A stretch of 53,324 nt of DNA from Candidatus Avisuccinivibrio pullicola (GCA_018713485.1 DVOQ01000044.1:1-53324); one strand, 5' to 3'. Positions 1-8,447 are shown, counted from the stretch's first letter. Notes: generated from the sequence alone by a model not told the origin. Translations and numbers: made by a program.

Positions 1-430
1 AGTCTGAATCTGGCGCTCTTAAAGCGGTTTATGTCAATTGAGCTCATAGAGATCCTCGGCAGTTAAAACTTACCGTGATCTTTTAAGGCATGGAGGGGGT
101 GATCGTGAAGGTGAAACTAGCTACCACTTACACTGATCAGCATTGATCAAAAATTTAAGCCCCGGTTTTTTTGCTCGTTAAGCTGATTAATTTCCGAGCT
201 TAATAATCTGATCAGTGAATTGATCAAAACGAAGAACAGACTGATCAATGAATTGATCAATGCCATTTGCTAGCATTATAAGACACAAGGTGACAATCAA
301 CGCTTCATGACGCATTATGACACGACAAACAGCATTTAAGTCTTTGAAATGAAAAGAAAAAACCTGTCTCTTTTTAGAGGATAAATGATTGATATAAAAA
401 GAAGAAATTAGATAGGAAAATCAGTAGAGA
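1..430. other. Intergenic region at left edge, no gene seen
   Basis: No convincing coding region is visible. Positions 51-259 hold a dense group of GATC tetramers, six of them as TGATCA (separate entry). Positions 260-430 are AT-rich and show no motif I can name. The segment lies downstream of the minus-strand tRNA genes. Confidence 0.6.
51..259. repeat. GATC cluster with paired TGATCA palindromes
   Basis: GATC occurs at 51, 77, 101, 135, 145, 210, 222, 243 and 255, nine times in about 210 bp where chance gives roughly one. Six belong to TGATCA palindromes (134, 144, 209, 221, 242, 254). Two near-identical 20-bp units, 208-227 and 241-260, differ by one base; each places two TGATCA sites 12 bp apart, and a looser pair at 134/144 is 10 bp apart. 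Clustered, helically phased GATC sites are what SeqA binds in Dam-positive gammaproteobacteria, but a dimeric transcription factor operator is equally possible. No DnaA boxes were recognised, so this is not called an origin. Confidence 0.55.
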
Positions 431-521
431 TGGCGGTGAGGACGGGATTCGAACCCGTGATAGGCTATTCACCTATACACGCTTTCCAGGCGTGCTCCTT
501 CAGCCACTCGGACACCTCACC
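431..521 (-). tRNA. tRNA-Ser (GGA anticodon), copy 1
   Basis: On the minus strand the gene starts GGTGAGGTGTCC at 521. It has the long variable arm of a serine tRNA, an anticodon stem CACGC/GCGTG around loop CTGGAAA (anticodon GGA, reading UCC/UCU), the T-loop GGTTCGAATCC, and an acceptor stem GGTGAGG/CCTCACC followed by G and an encoded CCA at 433-431. It is identical to the copy at 700-790. Confidence 0.97.
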
Positions 522-538
522 GCTGGAATGCGGGGCTT

Positions 539-566
539 ATTTTACCTGAACTTTGGAGGAATGCAA
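539..566 (-). promoter_or_regulatory. Promoter of tRNA-Ser copy 1
   Basis: On the minus strand there is a -35 TTGCAT (566-561), a 16-bp spacer and a -10 TAAAAT (544-539), followed by a GC-rich discriminator GCCCCGC. Such discriminators are typical of stringently controlled stable-RNA promoters. The same layout precedes the second copy. Confidence 0.7.
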
Positions 567-699
567 GTCTTTTTTGGAAAAAATATATAAATTCTGCGAC
601 CTAAATTACTGTTCTAAAACTAAAAAGCCTTGCTGAAAAGCTACTTTTTGCAAAAGAAACAAAATTGAAAAGCAAAGGAAAGAAACATGAGAAATGAAG

Positions 700-790
700 T
701 GGCGGTGAGGACGGGATTCGAACCCGTGATAGGCTATTCACCTATACACGCTTTCCAGGCGTGCTCCTTCAGCCACTCGGACACCTCACC
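700..790 (-). tRNA. tRNA-Ser (GGA anticodon), copy 2
   Basis: This is a base-for-base duplicate of the gene at 431-521, including the encoded CCA and about 16 bp of 5' flank. Anticodon GGA, long variable arm and T-arm are intact. It is transcribed toward copy 1 from its own promoter. A small open frame across it is coincidental. Confidence 0.97.
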
Positions 791-807
791 GCTGGAATGC
801 GGGGCTA

Positions 808-835
808 ATTTTACAAGAACTTTGTCAGGATGCAA
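808..835 (-). promoter_or_regulatory. Promoter of tRNA-Ser copy 2
   Basis: The minus strand reads TTGCAT (835-830), 16 bp, TAAAAT (813-808), then the same GC-rich discriminator as copy 1. Spacer bases differ between copies while the two hexamers are kept, which supports functional conservation. Confidence 0.7.
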
Positions 836-913
836 GTCTTTTTTACGTTTTTTCTCGTTACCGGACGTATACCTGCCCTTAACTGCCCTTTTCCTTCTTT
901 ACGCAGAGCCCGG

Positions 914-944
914 AAAAACACAGCGCCGCCTCTGAGGCGACGCT
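914..944 (-). terminator. Intrinsic terminator after fumarase gene
   Basis: On the minus strand AGCGTCGCCT, loop CAG, AGGCGGCGCT forms a 10-bp stem with one G-U pair, followed by GTG and five T. It lies just after the fumarase stop. Confidence 0.75.
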
Positions 945-991
945 GCTTAACACCCGGTCTAAATCAGAGGCACCACAGGTGCCCTACTGTC

Positions 992-2524
992 TTAGATATA
1001 CTTAAAGCCGATCTCCCTGATCTTCTCGGACCAGATCTTCGGACCCACAGCATGGATATTATTGCCCTGGGAATCCACGGCCACGGTGACGGGCATATCG
1101 ACCACCTTGAACTCGTGGATGGCTTCCATGCCTAAATCCTCGAAGGCCAAGACGCGGGCGCTCTTAATGGCCTTGGAAACGAGGTAGGCAGCACCGCCCA
1201 CGGCCATAAGATAAGCCGCACCGTGCTTCTTGATGGACTCGACGGCAGCCGGGCCGCGCTCGGACTTGCCGATCATGCCAAAGAGGCCGGTCTTGGAGAG
1301 CATGGTCTCGACGAACTTATCCATACGGGTCGAGGTGGTGGGACCTGCAGGTCCAATCACTTCGTCACCGACGGCCGGCACCGGACCTACGTAGTAGATC
1401 ATCTTGCCGTGGAAATCCACACCCTCAGGCAGAGGCTCGCCCCTTTCAATCATGTCGCAGATACGCTTGTGGGCGGCGTCACGGCCGGTGAGAATGGTAC
1501 CGGTCAGTAACAGGGTATCGCCCATCTTCCAGGTAGCCATCTCTTCCTTGGTCAGGGTATCGAGGTTGACACGCTTGACGTTAGCGGAGGCTCCGCCGAT
1601 TTCAATATCCGGATAGTCGTCAAGCGACGGCGGCGTGAAGGTGGCGGGGCCGGAGCCGTCTAACTCAAAGTCAATGTGACGGGTAGCAGCGCAATTGGGG
1701 ATAATGGTGGTGGCCTTAGACACGGCGTGGCAGGGATAGCTCTTGACCTTGACGTCAAGCACGGTGGTGATGCCGCCCAGGCCCTGGGCACCGATACCTA
1801 ACTTGTTGATCTTGTCGTAAAGCTCTAAACGCAGCTCCTCATCGGCGTTCTTGGGCCCGCGCTTAATGAGTTCCTGAATGTCGATAGGATCGTTTAAGGC
1901 TTCCTTGGCAAGGATCGCGGACTTCTCGGGAGTGCCGCCCACACCGATACCGATGATGCCGGGCGGGCACCAGCCGGCACCCATCTGCGGGATCTCGGAG
2001 AGCACCCAGTCCACGATGGAGTCGGAGGGATTGAGCATCTTGAGGTGAGTCTTGTTCTCAGACCCGCCGCCCTTGGAGGCGATAGCCACTTCCACCTTGT
2101 TGCCGTGCACCATCTCAATGTGCACCACGGCCGGGGTATTGTCCTTGGTATTGACGCGCTTGCCTGCCGGGTCAACGAGAATGGACTTTCTTAAGGGATT
2201 GGTGGGGCAGCAGTAAGCACGGCGCGTGCCTTCATCGACCATTTCCTGAACCGTCATGTCGCCGTCAAAACGCACGTCCATACCGATCTTGACAAAGCAG
2301 GTCACGGCACCGGTGTCCTGACAGAGCGGACGGTGACCGATGGCACACATCTTGGAATTAACGAGGATCTGGGCGATGGCCGCTTTGGCGGAAGGATTCT
2401 GCTCGGCGTCGTAGGCCTTCTTCATGGCCTCGAGGAAATCACGGGGATGGTAGTAGGAGATGAACTGGATGGCTTCATAAATGGAATCAATGAAGTCCTG
2501 CTGTTTAATAACGGTCTGGGACAT
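992..2524 (-). CDS. fumA: Class I fumarate hydratase (iron-sulfur)
   Basis: This enzyme interconverts fumarate and malate in the cytosol, in the TCA cycle or in the reductive branch toward succinate. The 510-residue product is a full class I fumarase, slightly shorter at the N-terminus than E. coli FumA (about 548). Cys68 (in RPLCQDTG), Cys186 (in GAGWCPPG) and Cys278 (in IIPNCAA) have nearly the spacing of the three E. coli cluster ligands, so an oxygen-sensitive 4Fe-4S cluster is expected. The N-terminal alpha part carries the cluster ligands and the C-terminal part is the smaller beta-like domain, fused as usual in class I. It is monocistronic, with a terminator at 914-944 and a promoter-like region at 2589-2606. 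Confidence 0.95.
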   Translation of the reverse strand: MSQTVIKQQDFIDSIYEAIQFISYYHPRDFLEAMKKAYDAEQNPSAKAAIAQILVNSKMCAIGHRPLCQDTGAVTCFVKIGMDVRFDGDMTVQEMVDEGTRRAYCCPTNPLRKSILVDPAGKRVNTKDNTPAVVHIEMVHGNKVEVAIASKGGGSENKTHLKMLNPSDSIVDWVLSEIPQMGAGWCPPGIIGIGVGGTPEKSAILAKEALNDPIDIQELIKRGPKNADEELRLELYDKINKLGIGAQGLGGITTVLDVKVKSYPCHAVSKATTIIPNCAATRHIDFELDGSGPATFTPPSLDDYPDIEIGGASANVKRVNLDTLTKEEMATWKMGDTLLLTGTILTGRDAAHKRICDMIERGEPLPEGVDFHGKMIYYVGPVPAVGDEVIGPAGPTTSTRMDKFVETMLSKTGLFGMIGKSERGPAAVESIKKHGAAYLMAVGGAAYLVSKAIKSARVLAFEDLGMEAIHEFKVVDMPVTVAVDSQGNNIHAVGPKIWSEKIREIGFKYI

Positions 2525-2588
2525 GAAACAATCCTAATTTTTCTAAGTTAAATGGCGCAGGTTTAAAACCAACGGTGGAACTTCACTG

Positions 2589-2606
2589 ATTATAAGGACA
2601 ATTGTC
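2589..2606 (-). promoter_or_regulatory. Candidate fumarase promoter with palindromic box
   Basis: On the minus strand a perfect -10 TATAAT (2594-2589) lies about 65 bp before the fumarase start. A perfect 10-bp palindrome GACAATTGTC (2597-2606) lies two bases upstream of it, between -10 and the expected -35. No good -35 is visible, so an activator or repressor at the palindrome is plausible. This is inference. Confidence 0.4.
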
Positions 2607-2954
2607 AGACTCCGCCACATAGCTTAAGGGGAACATTACATTTTTCCGCCCCACTTAACACTTTTAGGCGGCACTTTCTGCCGCGGCGGCGGGAGATCCG
2701 CCTCTGCTCTCAGCCGGGGCCGCAGGGAAGTGATCTCTCTCGCTTTTTTTAAAAGCGAGGCGTCTTTCCGACGCTCCGAGGTCACATTTTCTTTACAAAA
2801 CAGTCTTTTTGCGCCGGAATCGTTCCATAATATGGAGGGCTGTACTAAAAACTTGCCTCACATACTGGCAGGGATCTTGCATAATATAAAGCAGTTCCGG
2901 TTGACGTCAGTTTCCGGCAAAGCTTAACAGACGGGGAAGTCCCGGGGGTATTGC
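2607..2954. other. Divergent intergenic region, fumarase / unknown membrane gene
   Basis: About 350 bp between two divergent genes. AT-rich stretches near 2780-2890 contain -10-like CATAAT sequences for the plus-strand gene but no convincing paired -35. No small gene or RNA was recognised. Confidence 0.4.
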
Positions 2955-3746
2955 ATGTTCGTCACTGTTGCCGTCATCTTTATTGTGCTGGCAACCTTTT
3001 TGCTCATTATCTACAACATGTACGTAGATTACGTGACCAAGAAGGATGCCGACGCCAAGGCCCTGCTGTCCCGTTCACGCAATATCATCAACGAATGCGA
3101 GGAACTGCTGCTCAATCAGGCCCAGATCCCCTTCACCAAGAATCTGGTTCTCATTCTGCGCTACCGTATCCTGAATGCCCTGACGCGGCTTAAAAACGAT
3201 CCCTATGTCAAAAACGTCGACGAGCGCATCGTCGATCAGCAGCGCCAGATCAATGATGTCATCGCCAATTACCGCGAGGATATCGCCTTCAGACCCCCCG
3301 AAAACGATCAGGTGGCCGTGCAGCAGCTGCGCGCCATCCGCCAGCTGCGCAAGATCATCTACGCTGAGATGAAGCACGGCACCCGCGTGGACACGGTGAG
3401 CTGTCAGAGAGAGGAGCGTCGCCTCCATCTGCTGGTGCTTAAGGTCAATATCTCCAATTTAATGCAGCGCGTGCTTGAATTAAGGCGACTGCAGCAGGTA
3501 GGCTCGTGCAGACAGCTTATCGAAAAGGGACTGGATGTGATCCGCACCTCCCCCATTCACGATGCGTGGCTTGACGACAAGGCCGCATCGCTCAATCAGA
3601 TGCGCTCGGATTTAGAGAGCGATTTACGCCAGCGTAACGAAAAGGAGCGCGAGAAGTTAATTCGCAAGGAGCAGCAGGCCACCCAGGCAGCCCACGCCTC
3701 CTCCAAAGATCTCGACGAGATCTTCGGCGACAAGAAAAAGTGGTAA
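2955..3746 (+). CDS. Unknown membrane-anchored coiled-coil protein
   Basis: I do not recognise a named family for this 263-residue protein. Residues about 3-22 form one hydrophobic segment followed by a short linker, so it is probably anchored in the inner membrane by its N-terminus. The rest is strongly charged and helical, rich in Arg, Glu, Gln and Leu, and looks like an alpha-helical or coiled-coil cytosolic body ending in a Lys-rich tail (GDKKKW). No catalytic motif is visible. It stands alone between divergent fumarase and the convergent nfsA-aroC-prmB operon. Codon use is like its neighbours, so it is probably a real native gene. A GTG four bases upstream in another frame is ignored. 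Confidence 0.8.
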   Translation: MFVTVAVIFIVLATFLLIIYNMYVDYVTKKDADAKALLSRSRNIINECEELLLNQAQIPFTKNLVLILRYRILNALTRLKNDPYVKNVDERIVDQQRQINDVIANYREDIAFRPPENDQVAVQQLRAIRQLRKIIYAEMKHGTRVDTVSCQREERRLHLLVLKVNISNLMQRVLELRRLQQVGSCRQLIEKGLDVIRTSPIHDAWLDDKAASLNQMRSDLESDLRQRNEKEREKLIRKEQQATQAAHASSKDLDEIFGDKKKW

Positions 3747-3789
3747 GGGTACTGCGTACTTAAGCACGCAGCCTATACTCAGGGGCTTC

Positions 3790-4566
3790 TCAGGACGCTG
3801 CAGACGTCTTTTTGCCGCTCTCAGGGAGCGGGGCCTCGTCAAAGGCAAAACCCTGCTCCTTAAATACCGCGAGGATCTCGCTCAAACGCGGCTGATGCTT
3901 TAGCTGCTCTGAAGCGGCCTCCGACCAGGTTTCAGTACGTGTATTGTACTTGCGGTTCTGATAGTAATCAGCCATCTGCTGATTGTAGGACTCCAGCTCC
4001 GCCTCGTTATAGGGATCGCTGTAGCCGTTTTCCATGAAAGTCCAGTGCTTGGGCAGACGCGGTTTCTGCTGCTCGCGGTACTTGTCATCGCCATAACCAA
4101 GACACAGGGCCACGACGGGAGCGACCCCTTTAGGCAGGTCAAGGAGCTTACAGATCTCCCTGAGCCCGCGCTTAAAACCGCCGATGATGACGCAGGACAG
4201 GCCCTGCGCCTCTGCGGCTACCAGCGCGGCCTCACAGGCGATGGAGGCATCATTGACTCCGGCAAAAAAGAGATCAAAGGGAATGGGCAGCTTATAGTCA
4301 CAGGCACGGCTTAAGCGCGTGAAATCCATGCAGAACATCCACAGCTGCGGACATTTGGCGATATGCATCTGCCCGCCCGAGACGAGACCGATTTTGGCTA
4401 ACAGCTTCCTGTCGGTAATGCGGATGGTGGTAACGAGCTGAAAAAAACAGGTGCTCGAACACTGACGCACCGCCTTTTCGATATTGGCGATCCTCACCGG
4501 ATCCACCTCCTCGGAGGTGTAATTGCGCATTGACTGATGCTCAAAGAGGGTTTCCAAAGCGTCCAT
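3790..4566 (-). CDS. nfsA: NfsA-type flavin nitroreductase / NADPH oxidoreductase
   Basis: This is a 258-residue FMN-dependent oxidoreductase of the nitroreductase superfamily, closest in pattern to NfsA (about 240 in E. coli), which reduces nitro compounds and quinones with NADPH. The N-terminal HQSMRNYTSEEV matches the FMN-binding HRSIRxFT motif. The central GGQMHIAKCPQLWMFCMDF segment and the later CLGYGDDK and KPRLPKHW motifs follow the NfsA layout. The C-terminus is extended by a polar tail. The start has a good AAGGAG five bases upstream. It is the last gene of prmB-aroC-nfsA, 31 bp after aroC. Confidence 0.88.
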   Translation of the reverse strand: MDALETLFEHQSMRNYTSEEVDPVRIANIEKAVRQCSSTCFFQLVTTIRITDRKLLAKIGLVSGGQMHIAKCPQLWMFCMDFTRLSRACDYKLPIPFDLFFAGVNDASIACEAALVAAEAQGLSCVIIGGFKRGLREICKLLDLPKGVAPVVALCLGYGDDKYREQQKPRLPKHWTFMENGYSDPYNEAELESYNQQMADYYQNRKYNTRTETWSEAASEQLKHQPRLSEILAVFKEQGFAFDEAPLPESGKKTSAAS

Positions 4567-4597
4567 GGCTGCTCCTTAATCTGTGACTTAGCTGCTG

Positions 4598-5698
4598 TTA
4601 CCCGGCCTGCTTCCGGTCAAAAAGACTCTCCCGCACGACGTGGCCGCACTGCGCACGGTCTGTCAGGGCCGCATCAAGCAGGGTCAGGGCCAACATGGCC
4701 TCGGCGATAGGCACGGCCCTTATTCCCACGCAGGGATCGTGACGGCCACGGGTCACCACGTCAATCTCGTGGCCCTCCGTGTCGATGCTTTTGCCGGGGC
4801 TTAAGATACTTGAGGTCGGCTTGAGCGCTATACGGGCCCTGATTTCCTGACCGGAACTCACGCCGCCCAGGATGCCTCCCATATGATTGCTCATAAAGCC
4901 CGCGGCGCGGATCTCATCCCGGGCCTCAGTCCCCCTGAGAGCCGCGAGGGCAAAACCGTCCCCGATTTCCACGCCCTTGACGGCATTAATGCTCATGAGA
5001 GCCTGAGCGATGGTCGCATCGAGACGGTCAAAAACGGGAGACCCCCAGCCAGCCGGCACATTGTGGGCGCGCACCTCGATGATGGCACCGCAGCTGTCAT
5101 GTTCCTCCCTTAAGGTATTGATGTACTCCTCAAGCTTAGGACAGAGCGAGGGATCGGCAAAGTTAAAGGGATTGGCAAGTGCCGCAGCAGCGTCATAGCG
5201 GGGAGTGGAGATGGGACCTATGGCGGTGACGCAGCCTGAGACGGTGACATTAAAGAGCTCCTTCAGGCAGGCCTTCGCGATGGCACCGGCCGCCACGCGC
5301 ATGGCCGTCTCACGGGCCGAGGCGCGGCCACCGCCGCGGTAATCGCGCACGCCGTATTTGACGGTATAGGTGAAATCGGCGTGTCCCGGGCGGAAAACGT
5401 TCTTTATATCGGCATAATCCTGAGAGCGCTGCGCGGTATTGCGGATGATAAGGCCCACCGGGGTACCCGTGGTTACCCCCTCGAAAACGCCGGAAATGAT
5501 CTCCACGGTATCGGGCTCGCTGCGTGGGGTACCAAAACGCGTGGATCCGGGGCGGCGGCGATCAAGCTCCTTTTGCAGCATCTCCTCTGAAATCCTGATG
5601 CCGGGCGGCACGCCGTCCACGATGCAGGCTAAGGCCCTGCCGTGACTTTCACCGCAGGTGGTGACCGTAAAGAGCTCACCGAAGGTATTCATGCCCAT
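4598..5698 (-). CDS. aroC: Chorismate synthase
   Basis: Chorismate synthase converts 5-enolpyruvylshikimate 3-phosphate to chorismate using reduced FMN, the last shikimate step and the source of chorismate for the trp genes in this window. The 366-residue product has the GESHG signature near the start, the RRRPG motif, and [11 protein letters not shown] in the middle, matching the family along its length (361 in E. coli). Its start codon overlaps the prmB stop as TGATG, showing translational coupling. The pair prmB-aroC is a common gammaproteobacterial neighbourhood. Confidence 0.97.
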   Translation of the reverse strand: MGMNTFGELFTVTTCGESHGRALACIVDGVPPGIRISEEMLQKELDRRRPGSTRFGTPRSEPDTVEIISGVFEGVTTGTPVGLIIRNTAQRSQDYADIKNVFRPGHADFTYTVKYGVRDYRGGGRASARETAMRVAAGAIAKACLKELFNVTVSGCVTAIGPISTPRYDAAAALANPFNFADPSLCPKLEEYINTLREEHDSCGAIIEVRAHNVPAGWGSPVFDRLDATIAQALMSINAVKGVEIGDGFALAALRGTEARDEIRAAGFMSNHMGGILGGVSSGQEIRARIALKPTSSILSPGKSIDTEGHEIDVVTRGRHDPCVGIRAVPIAEAMLALTLLDAALTDRAQCGHVVRESLFDRKQAG

Positions 5699-6693
5699 CA
5701 GGCGCCCTCCCCGAAGAGCGGCGCGAAGGCCTTTAGCTGATCGGCCGTAAGCAGGAAGACGCCGCAGCCGCCTTTCTTTAAGTCCACGAAGTGGAAGGGC
5801 ACCTGCGGGAAGGCGTCCACCAGGTTCTCCTCGCTGTTCCCCACTTCCATAATGAGGATGCCGTCCTCAGTGAGGAAATCCGCGGCCTTCGCCAAAATGC
5901 GCCGTGCGCAATCAAGGCCGTCACGGCCTGAACCTAAGGCCAGGGCCGGCTCAGCGTGATATTCCTCGGGCATGACCGAGAGATCGTATTCGTCCACGTA
6001 AGGAGGATTAGCGACGATGAGATCGTATTTATCGCCCTCAGGCAGAGCGCTGAAGAGATCGGATTTGATGGGGAAGACGCGCTGCTCAAGCCCATAGCTC
6101 TGAATATTGATCTGCGCTACATCGAGAGCATCGGCGCTGATATCCACGGCATCCACCTCGGCGTCCTCAAACTCGAGGGCCATGGCGATGGCGATACAGC
6201 CAGAACCCGTGCACATATCCAGAATGCGATCAGGCGCACGGTCCACATACGGGGCAAAGCCGTTTTCAATGAGCTCGGCGATGGGAGAGCGCGGCACGAT
6301 GACCCGCGAATCCACGTAAAACTGACGGCCGCAGAAAAAGGCGCGATGCGTAAGGTACGGCGTCGGCACGCGCTTCTCAATACGCAGGGCGATAATGCGG
6401 GCAATCAGCTCGCGCTCCTTTAAAGTCAGGCGCGAGGTAAGCGTCGATTCATCACAGGGCGGCTGTAAATGCATGACCGCCTGCACGATCTCGAGGGCCT
6501 CGTCCCAGTAATTGTCTGTGCCATGGCCCACGTAGATCTGATAGGCGGCAAAACAGGAAACGGCATAGCGCACCGCATCCTGCACCGTGAAAAGTTCTTC
6601 CTGAAAGGCCCGCTGCATCTCGGCGGCGGTTGGAGGGGTATCTAATTCGGCGTAAAGAGACGCATAAGCGTCACAGGGCTCTGAATCGGTCAT
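5698..6693 (-). CDS. prmB: Ribosomal protein uL3 glutamine methyltransferase
   Basis: PrmB methylates a glutamine of ribosomal protein L3 using S-adenosylmethionine. The 331-residue product has an N-terminal helical substrate domain, the SAM-binding [12 protein letters not shown] motif and the catalytic NPPY (in [10 protein letters not shown]), which defines the PrmA/PrmB/PrmC/HemK glutamine methyltransferases. The context next to aroC, and [14 protein letters not shown] before the SAM motif, favour PrmB over PrmC. It is the first gene of prmB-aroC-nfsA. Confidence 0.93.
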   Translation of the reverse strand: MTDSEPCDAYASLYAELDTPPTAAEMQRAFQEELFTVQDAVRYAVSCFAAYQIYVGHGTDNYWDEALEIVQAVMHLQPPCDESTLTSRLTLKERELIARIIALRIEKRVPTPYLTHRAFFCGRQFYVDSRVIVPRSPIAELIENGFAPYVDRAPDRILDMCTGSGCIAIAMALEFEDAEVDAVDISADALDVAQINIQSYGLEQRVFPIKSDLFSALPEGDKYDLIVANPPYVDEYDLSVMPEEYHAEPALALGSGRDGLDCARRILAKAADFLTEDGILIMEVGNSEENLVDAFPQVPFHFVDLKKGGCGVFLLTADQLKAFAPLFGEGA

Positions 6694-6712
6694 AAACGGT
6701 CTTTTCTTTCAC

Positions 6713-6742
6713 AAAAAAAAGGGCCACGCTCCTGCGTGCCCC
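6713..6742 (-). terminator. Intrinsic terminator after ytfK
   Basis: On the minus strand GGGGCACGC, loop AGGA, GCGTGGCCC (one G-G mismatch) is followed by eight T. It separates ytfK from prmB. Confidence 0.85.
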
Positions 6743-6773
6743 ATCCCTGTCAGTATAACAAAAGCCGGAGCTG

Positions 6774-6992
6774 CTAAGAATAGGAACGCACGTAAGGACG
6801 TGCAAAAGCGGCTATGGAATGATTGATTTCTCGTCCGATACGGCGCTGAGCATCACTGAAAGAAGGTTCTATGACCACGCGGCCACCGTCAAAACGGAAC
6901 GCACCCATGCCCTGAATGTAAAAATTGCCTTTGAAAAATGCGCTCACGTGACGGGCAATCTGTACGGGGGCGTATTTCTTGAAAATTCGCAT
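6774..6992 (-). CDS. ytfK: YtfK-like DUF1107 small protein
   Basis: This 72-residue protein matches the DUF1107/YtfK family, including the N-terminal MRIFKKYAPVQIARHV and the GNFYIQGMGAFRFDGG strand region. E. coli YtfK (68 residues) stimulates SpoT to make (p)ppGpp under phosphate or fatty acid starvation; the same role here is inferred from family membership. A strong AAGGAG lies seven bases before the ATG. It is monocistronic, with its own terminator at 6713-6742. Confidence 0.88.
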   Translation of the reverse strand: MRIFKKYAPVQIARHVSAFFKGNFYIQGMGAFRFDGGRVVIEPSFSDAQRRIGREINHSIAAFARPYVRSYS

Positions 6993-7062
6993 CTGCCTAC
7001 TCCTTTGTCCGCTTCAGGCAGGTCATCACGACCTTTAATTATCATGGCTTTATGATAAGTCA

Positions 7063-7109
7063 AAAACCCGCCTTATTCATGATAAAAATTCGCGAAAACA
7101 GCGGGTTTT
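7063..7109 (-). terminator. Possible long-loop terminator after sixA
   Basis: On the minus strand AAAACCCGC (7109-7101) can pair with GCGGGTTTT (7071-7063) across a 29-base AT-rich loop, and the 3' arm runs into a T tract. It sits just after the sixA stop. The long loop makes the call tentative. Confidence 0.4.
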
Positions 7110-7128
7110 GCTGACTTTGCAGACAAGG

Positions 7129-7593
7129 TCAAAAAGTGACTTCCAGCGAGGGTGTGATGAATTTTACGGCTCTTCCGTGCATATTTTCATCATAATCAAT
7201 CACTAAAGCCGCAGCAGTACCGAAGATGGGCATTTCTATGCCTGGACAGAACTCTTCTGTCAAGAGTTCCACCAGAGGAATATGTGAGACGAGGAGCACA
7301 TTTTCGTGATTCTGTGCCCGTGAGAGCACTAAATCGTGCACGAGGGCGGCGTTGCCGGACGGAGTAAGCTCCCTTACCTCCTCTAACTGAGGAGGAACCC
7401 CCGGCAGCTGCTCAAGAACCAGACGCGCCGTTTCCAGGGCGCGGGTCTTGGGCGAGGCAAAAACGTGATGAATGGTAAACAGTCCCCCGAGCTTTAAGCC
7501 CGTGGCCGCAGCCTCAGCCCGCCCCGTGGCGGTCAGGACGCGATCGGTACCGGCGTAGGCCGCCTGTCCGTGGCGCATGATAATGACGTGCAT
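7129..7593 (-). CDS. sixA: SixA-type phosphohistidine phosphatase
   Basis: A 154-residue histidine phosphatase (RHG) family protein; E. coli SixA (161) removes phosphate from phosphohistidine, notably on the nitrogen PTS protein NPr. MRHGQAAY at the N-terminus holds the catalytic RHG, ASPKTRALETA the second arginine region, and VLLVSHIPLVE the second histidine. Length and lack of an insertion fit SixA rather than phosphoglycerate mutase. The gene is monocistronic, facing away from the H-NS-like gene. The EIIA domain at 37.2-39.1 kb suggests PTS phosphotransfer exists in the cell. Confidence 0.9.
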   Translation of the reverse strand: MHVIIMRHGQAAYAGTDRVLTATGRAEAAATGLKLGGLFTIHHVFASPKTRALETARLVLEQLPGVPPQLEEVRELTPSGNAALVHDLVLSRAQNHENVLLVSHIPLVELLTEEFCPGIEMPIFGTAAALVIDYDENMHGRAVKFITPSLEVTF

Positions 7594-7836
7594 GATGCTT
7601 CTCCTCTGTAAGACCGAGTATACGTAAGCTCACTCTTTCCATCAACTGAGAGGGGGCACTTTTGCGCCCTGTACCACACTTAATCTAAAAGGAATTCTAA
7701 ATACCTCTAACTGACCGAGTACTAAACGTCCTTATTCATAAGTACCCGAAAGAGCGGCATCTCATAAAATTCAGTGACTAAATTGTGAGTGCTGTGAGTT
7801 TTCTGAGCGAAAGAGTTCTTAAATTACAAAAAACTC

Positions 7837-7865
7837 TTCATTTTAGATGAGTAATTATCTATAAT
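7837..7865 (+). promoter_or_regulatory. Promoter of the H-NS-like gene
   Basis: A perfect -10 TATAAT (7860-7865) is preceded at 17 bp by TTCATT (7837-7842), within a 364-bp AT-rich intergenic region (7594-7957). The leader would be about 85 nt. Such an AT-rich stretch would also suit binding by H-NS itself, as known for hns autoregulation. I see nothing else in this region. Confidence 0.5.
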
Positions 7866-7957
7866 CAATTTAAGGCGTTTTATGCCTATTTTATTAAAAC
7901 TATCTTACCCGTCAGTGTTTCAGGGTAAACAACAGTTCTTATACAGTGGAGTTAATT

Positions 7958-8416
7958 ATGGCCTTAGAGTTAAAGCAGCTGCGTTCCATGCGTTCCCTGA
8001 ACGCAGCCTTAAAGGAAGCGCGTTCCGAGGTAATTGAGGAAATCATTGAAAAGCTGGAAACCATCCTGCAGGAGCGCAGGGAAGAGGAAAAGCGCAATCA
8101 GGAAGATGAAGCCAGCCGCCGCGCCAATGTCCAGGACATGAAGAACTTTATGGCCGAGCGTAACATCACCATTCATGACTTAATGGAAGAGTTCCATTGC
8201 GGTCCCAAGAAGCGCGGCCCCATGAAACCCAAGTACCGCTATGTGGACTTAGAGGGTATTGAGCGTACCTGGACAGGCCAGGGTATGACCCCCGTGCAGT
8301 TCAGTGCCTTAATGGAAGCTACGCACACCACCAAGGAAGATTACCGCCTTACTCCCGAAGAACAGCAGCGTCTTTTTGAGGAAGAGCAGAAAAACCGTCA
8401 GTCCCGCCAGGACTAA
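7958..8416 (+). CDS. hns: H-NS family nucleoid protein with variant DNA motif
   Basis: H-NS proteins coat AT-rich DNA and silence genes. I start at ATG 7958 (152 residues); an in-frame GTG at 7946 is part of the likely ribosome site (GTGGAG). Residues 1-75 form the helical, charged oligomerisation domain, followed by a linker (KKRGPMKPKYRY) and the C-terminal DNA-binding domain containing ERTWTGQGMTP. In E. coli the motif is TWTGQGRTP, where Q-G-R inserts into the minor groove; here Arg is replaced by Met. A polar C-terminal tail of about 35 residues after the motif is longer than in E. coli H-NS (137 residues total). It is likely a functional H-NS or StpA paralogue with altered DNA selectivity. 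Confidence 0.9.
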   Translation: MALELKQLRSMRSLNAALKEARSEVIEEIIEKLETILQERREEEKRNQEDEASRRANVQDMKNFMAERNITIHDLMEEFHCGPKKRGPMKPKYRYVDLEGIERTWTGQGMTPVQFSALMEATHTTKEDYRLTPEEQQRLFEEEQKNRQSRQD

Positions 8417-8447
8417 TTCCCCTTCCAAAGAGGCGAAGCCTTTCATG

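Noticed and set aside
51-259. Replication origin
   Set aside because: GATC density is origin-like, but no DnaA boxes, no AT-rich unwinding repeats and no origin-linked genes are visible.
687-935. Open frame of 82 codons on the plus strand
   Set aside because: It runs across the tRNA-Ser gene on the other strand; no independent coding evidence.
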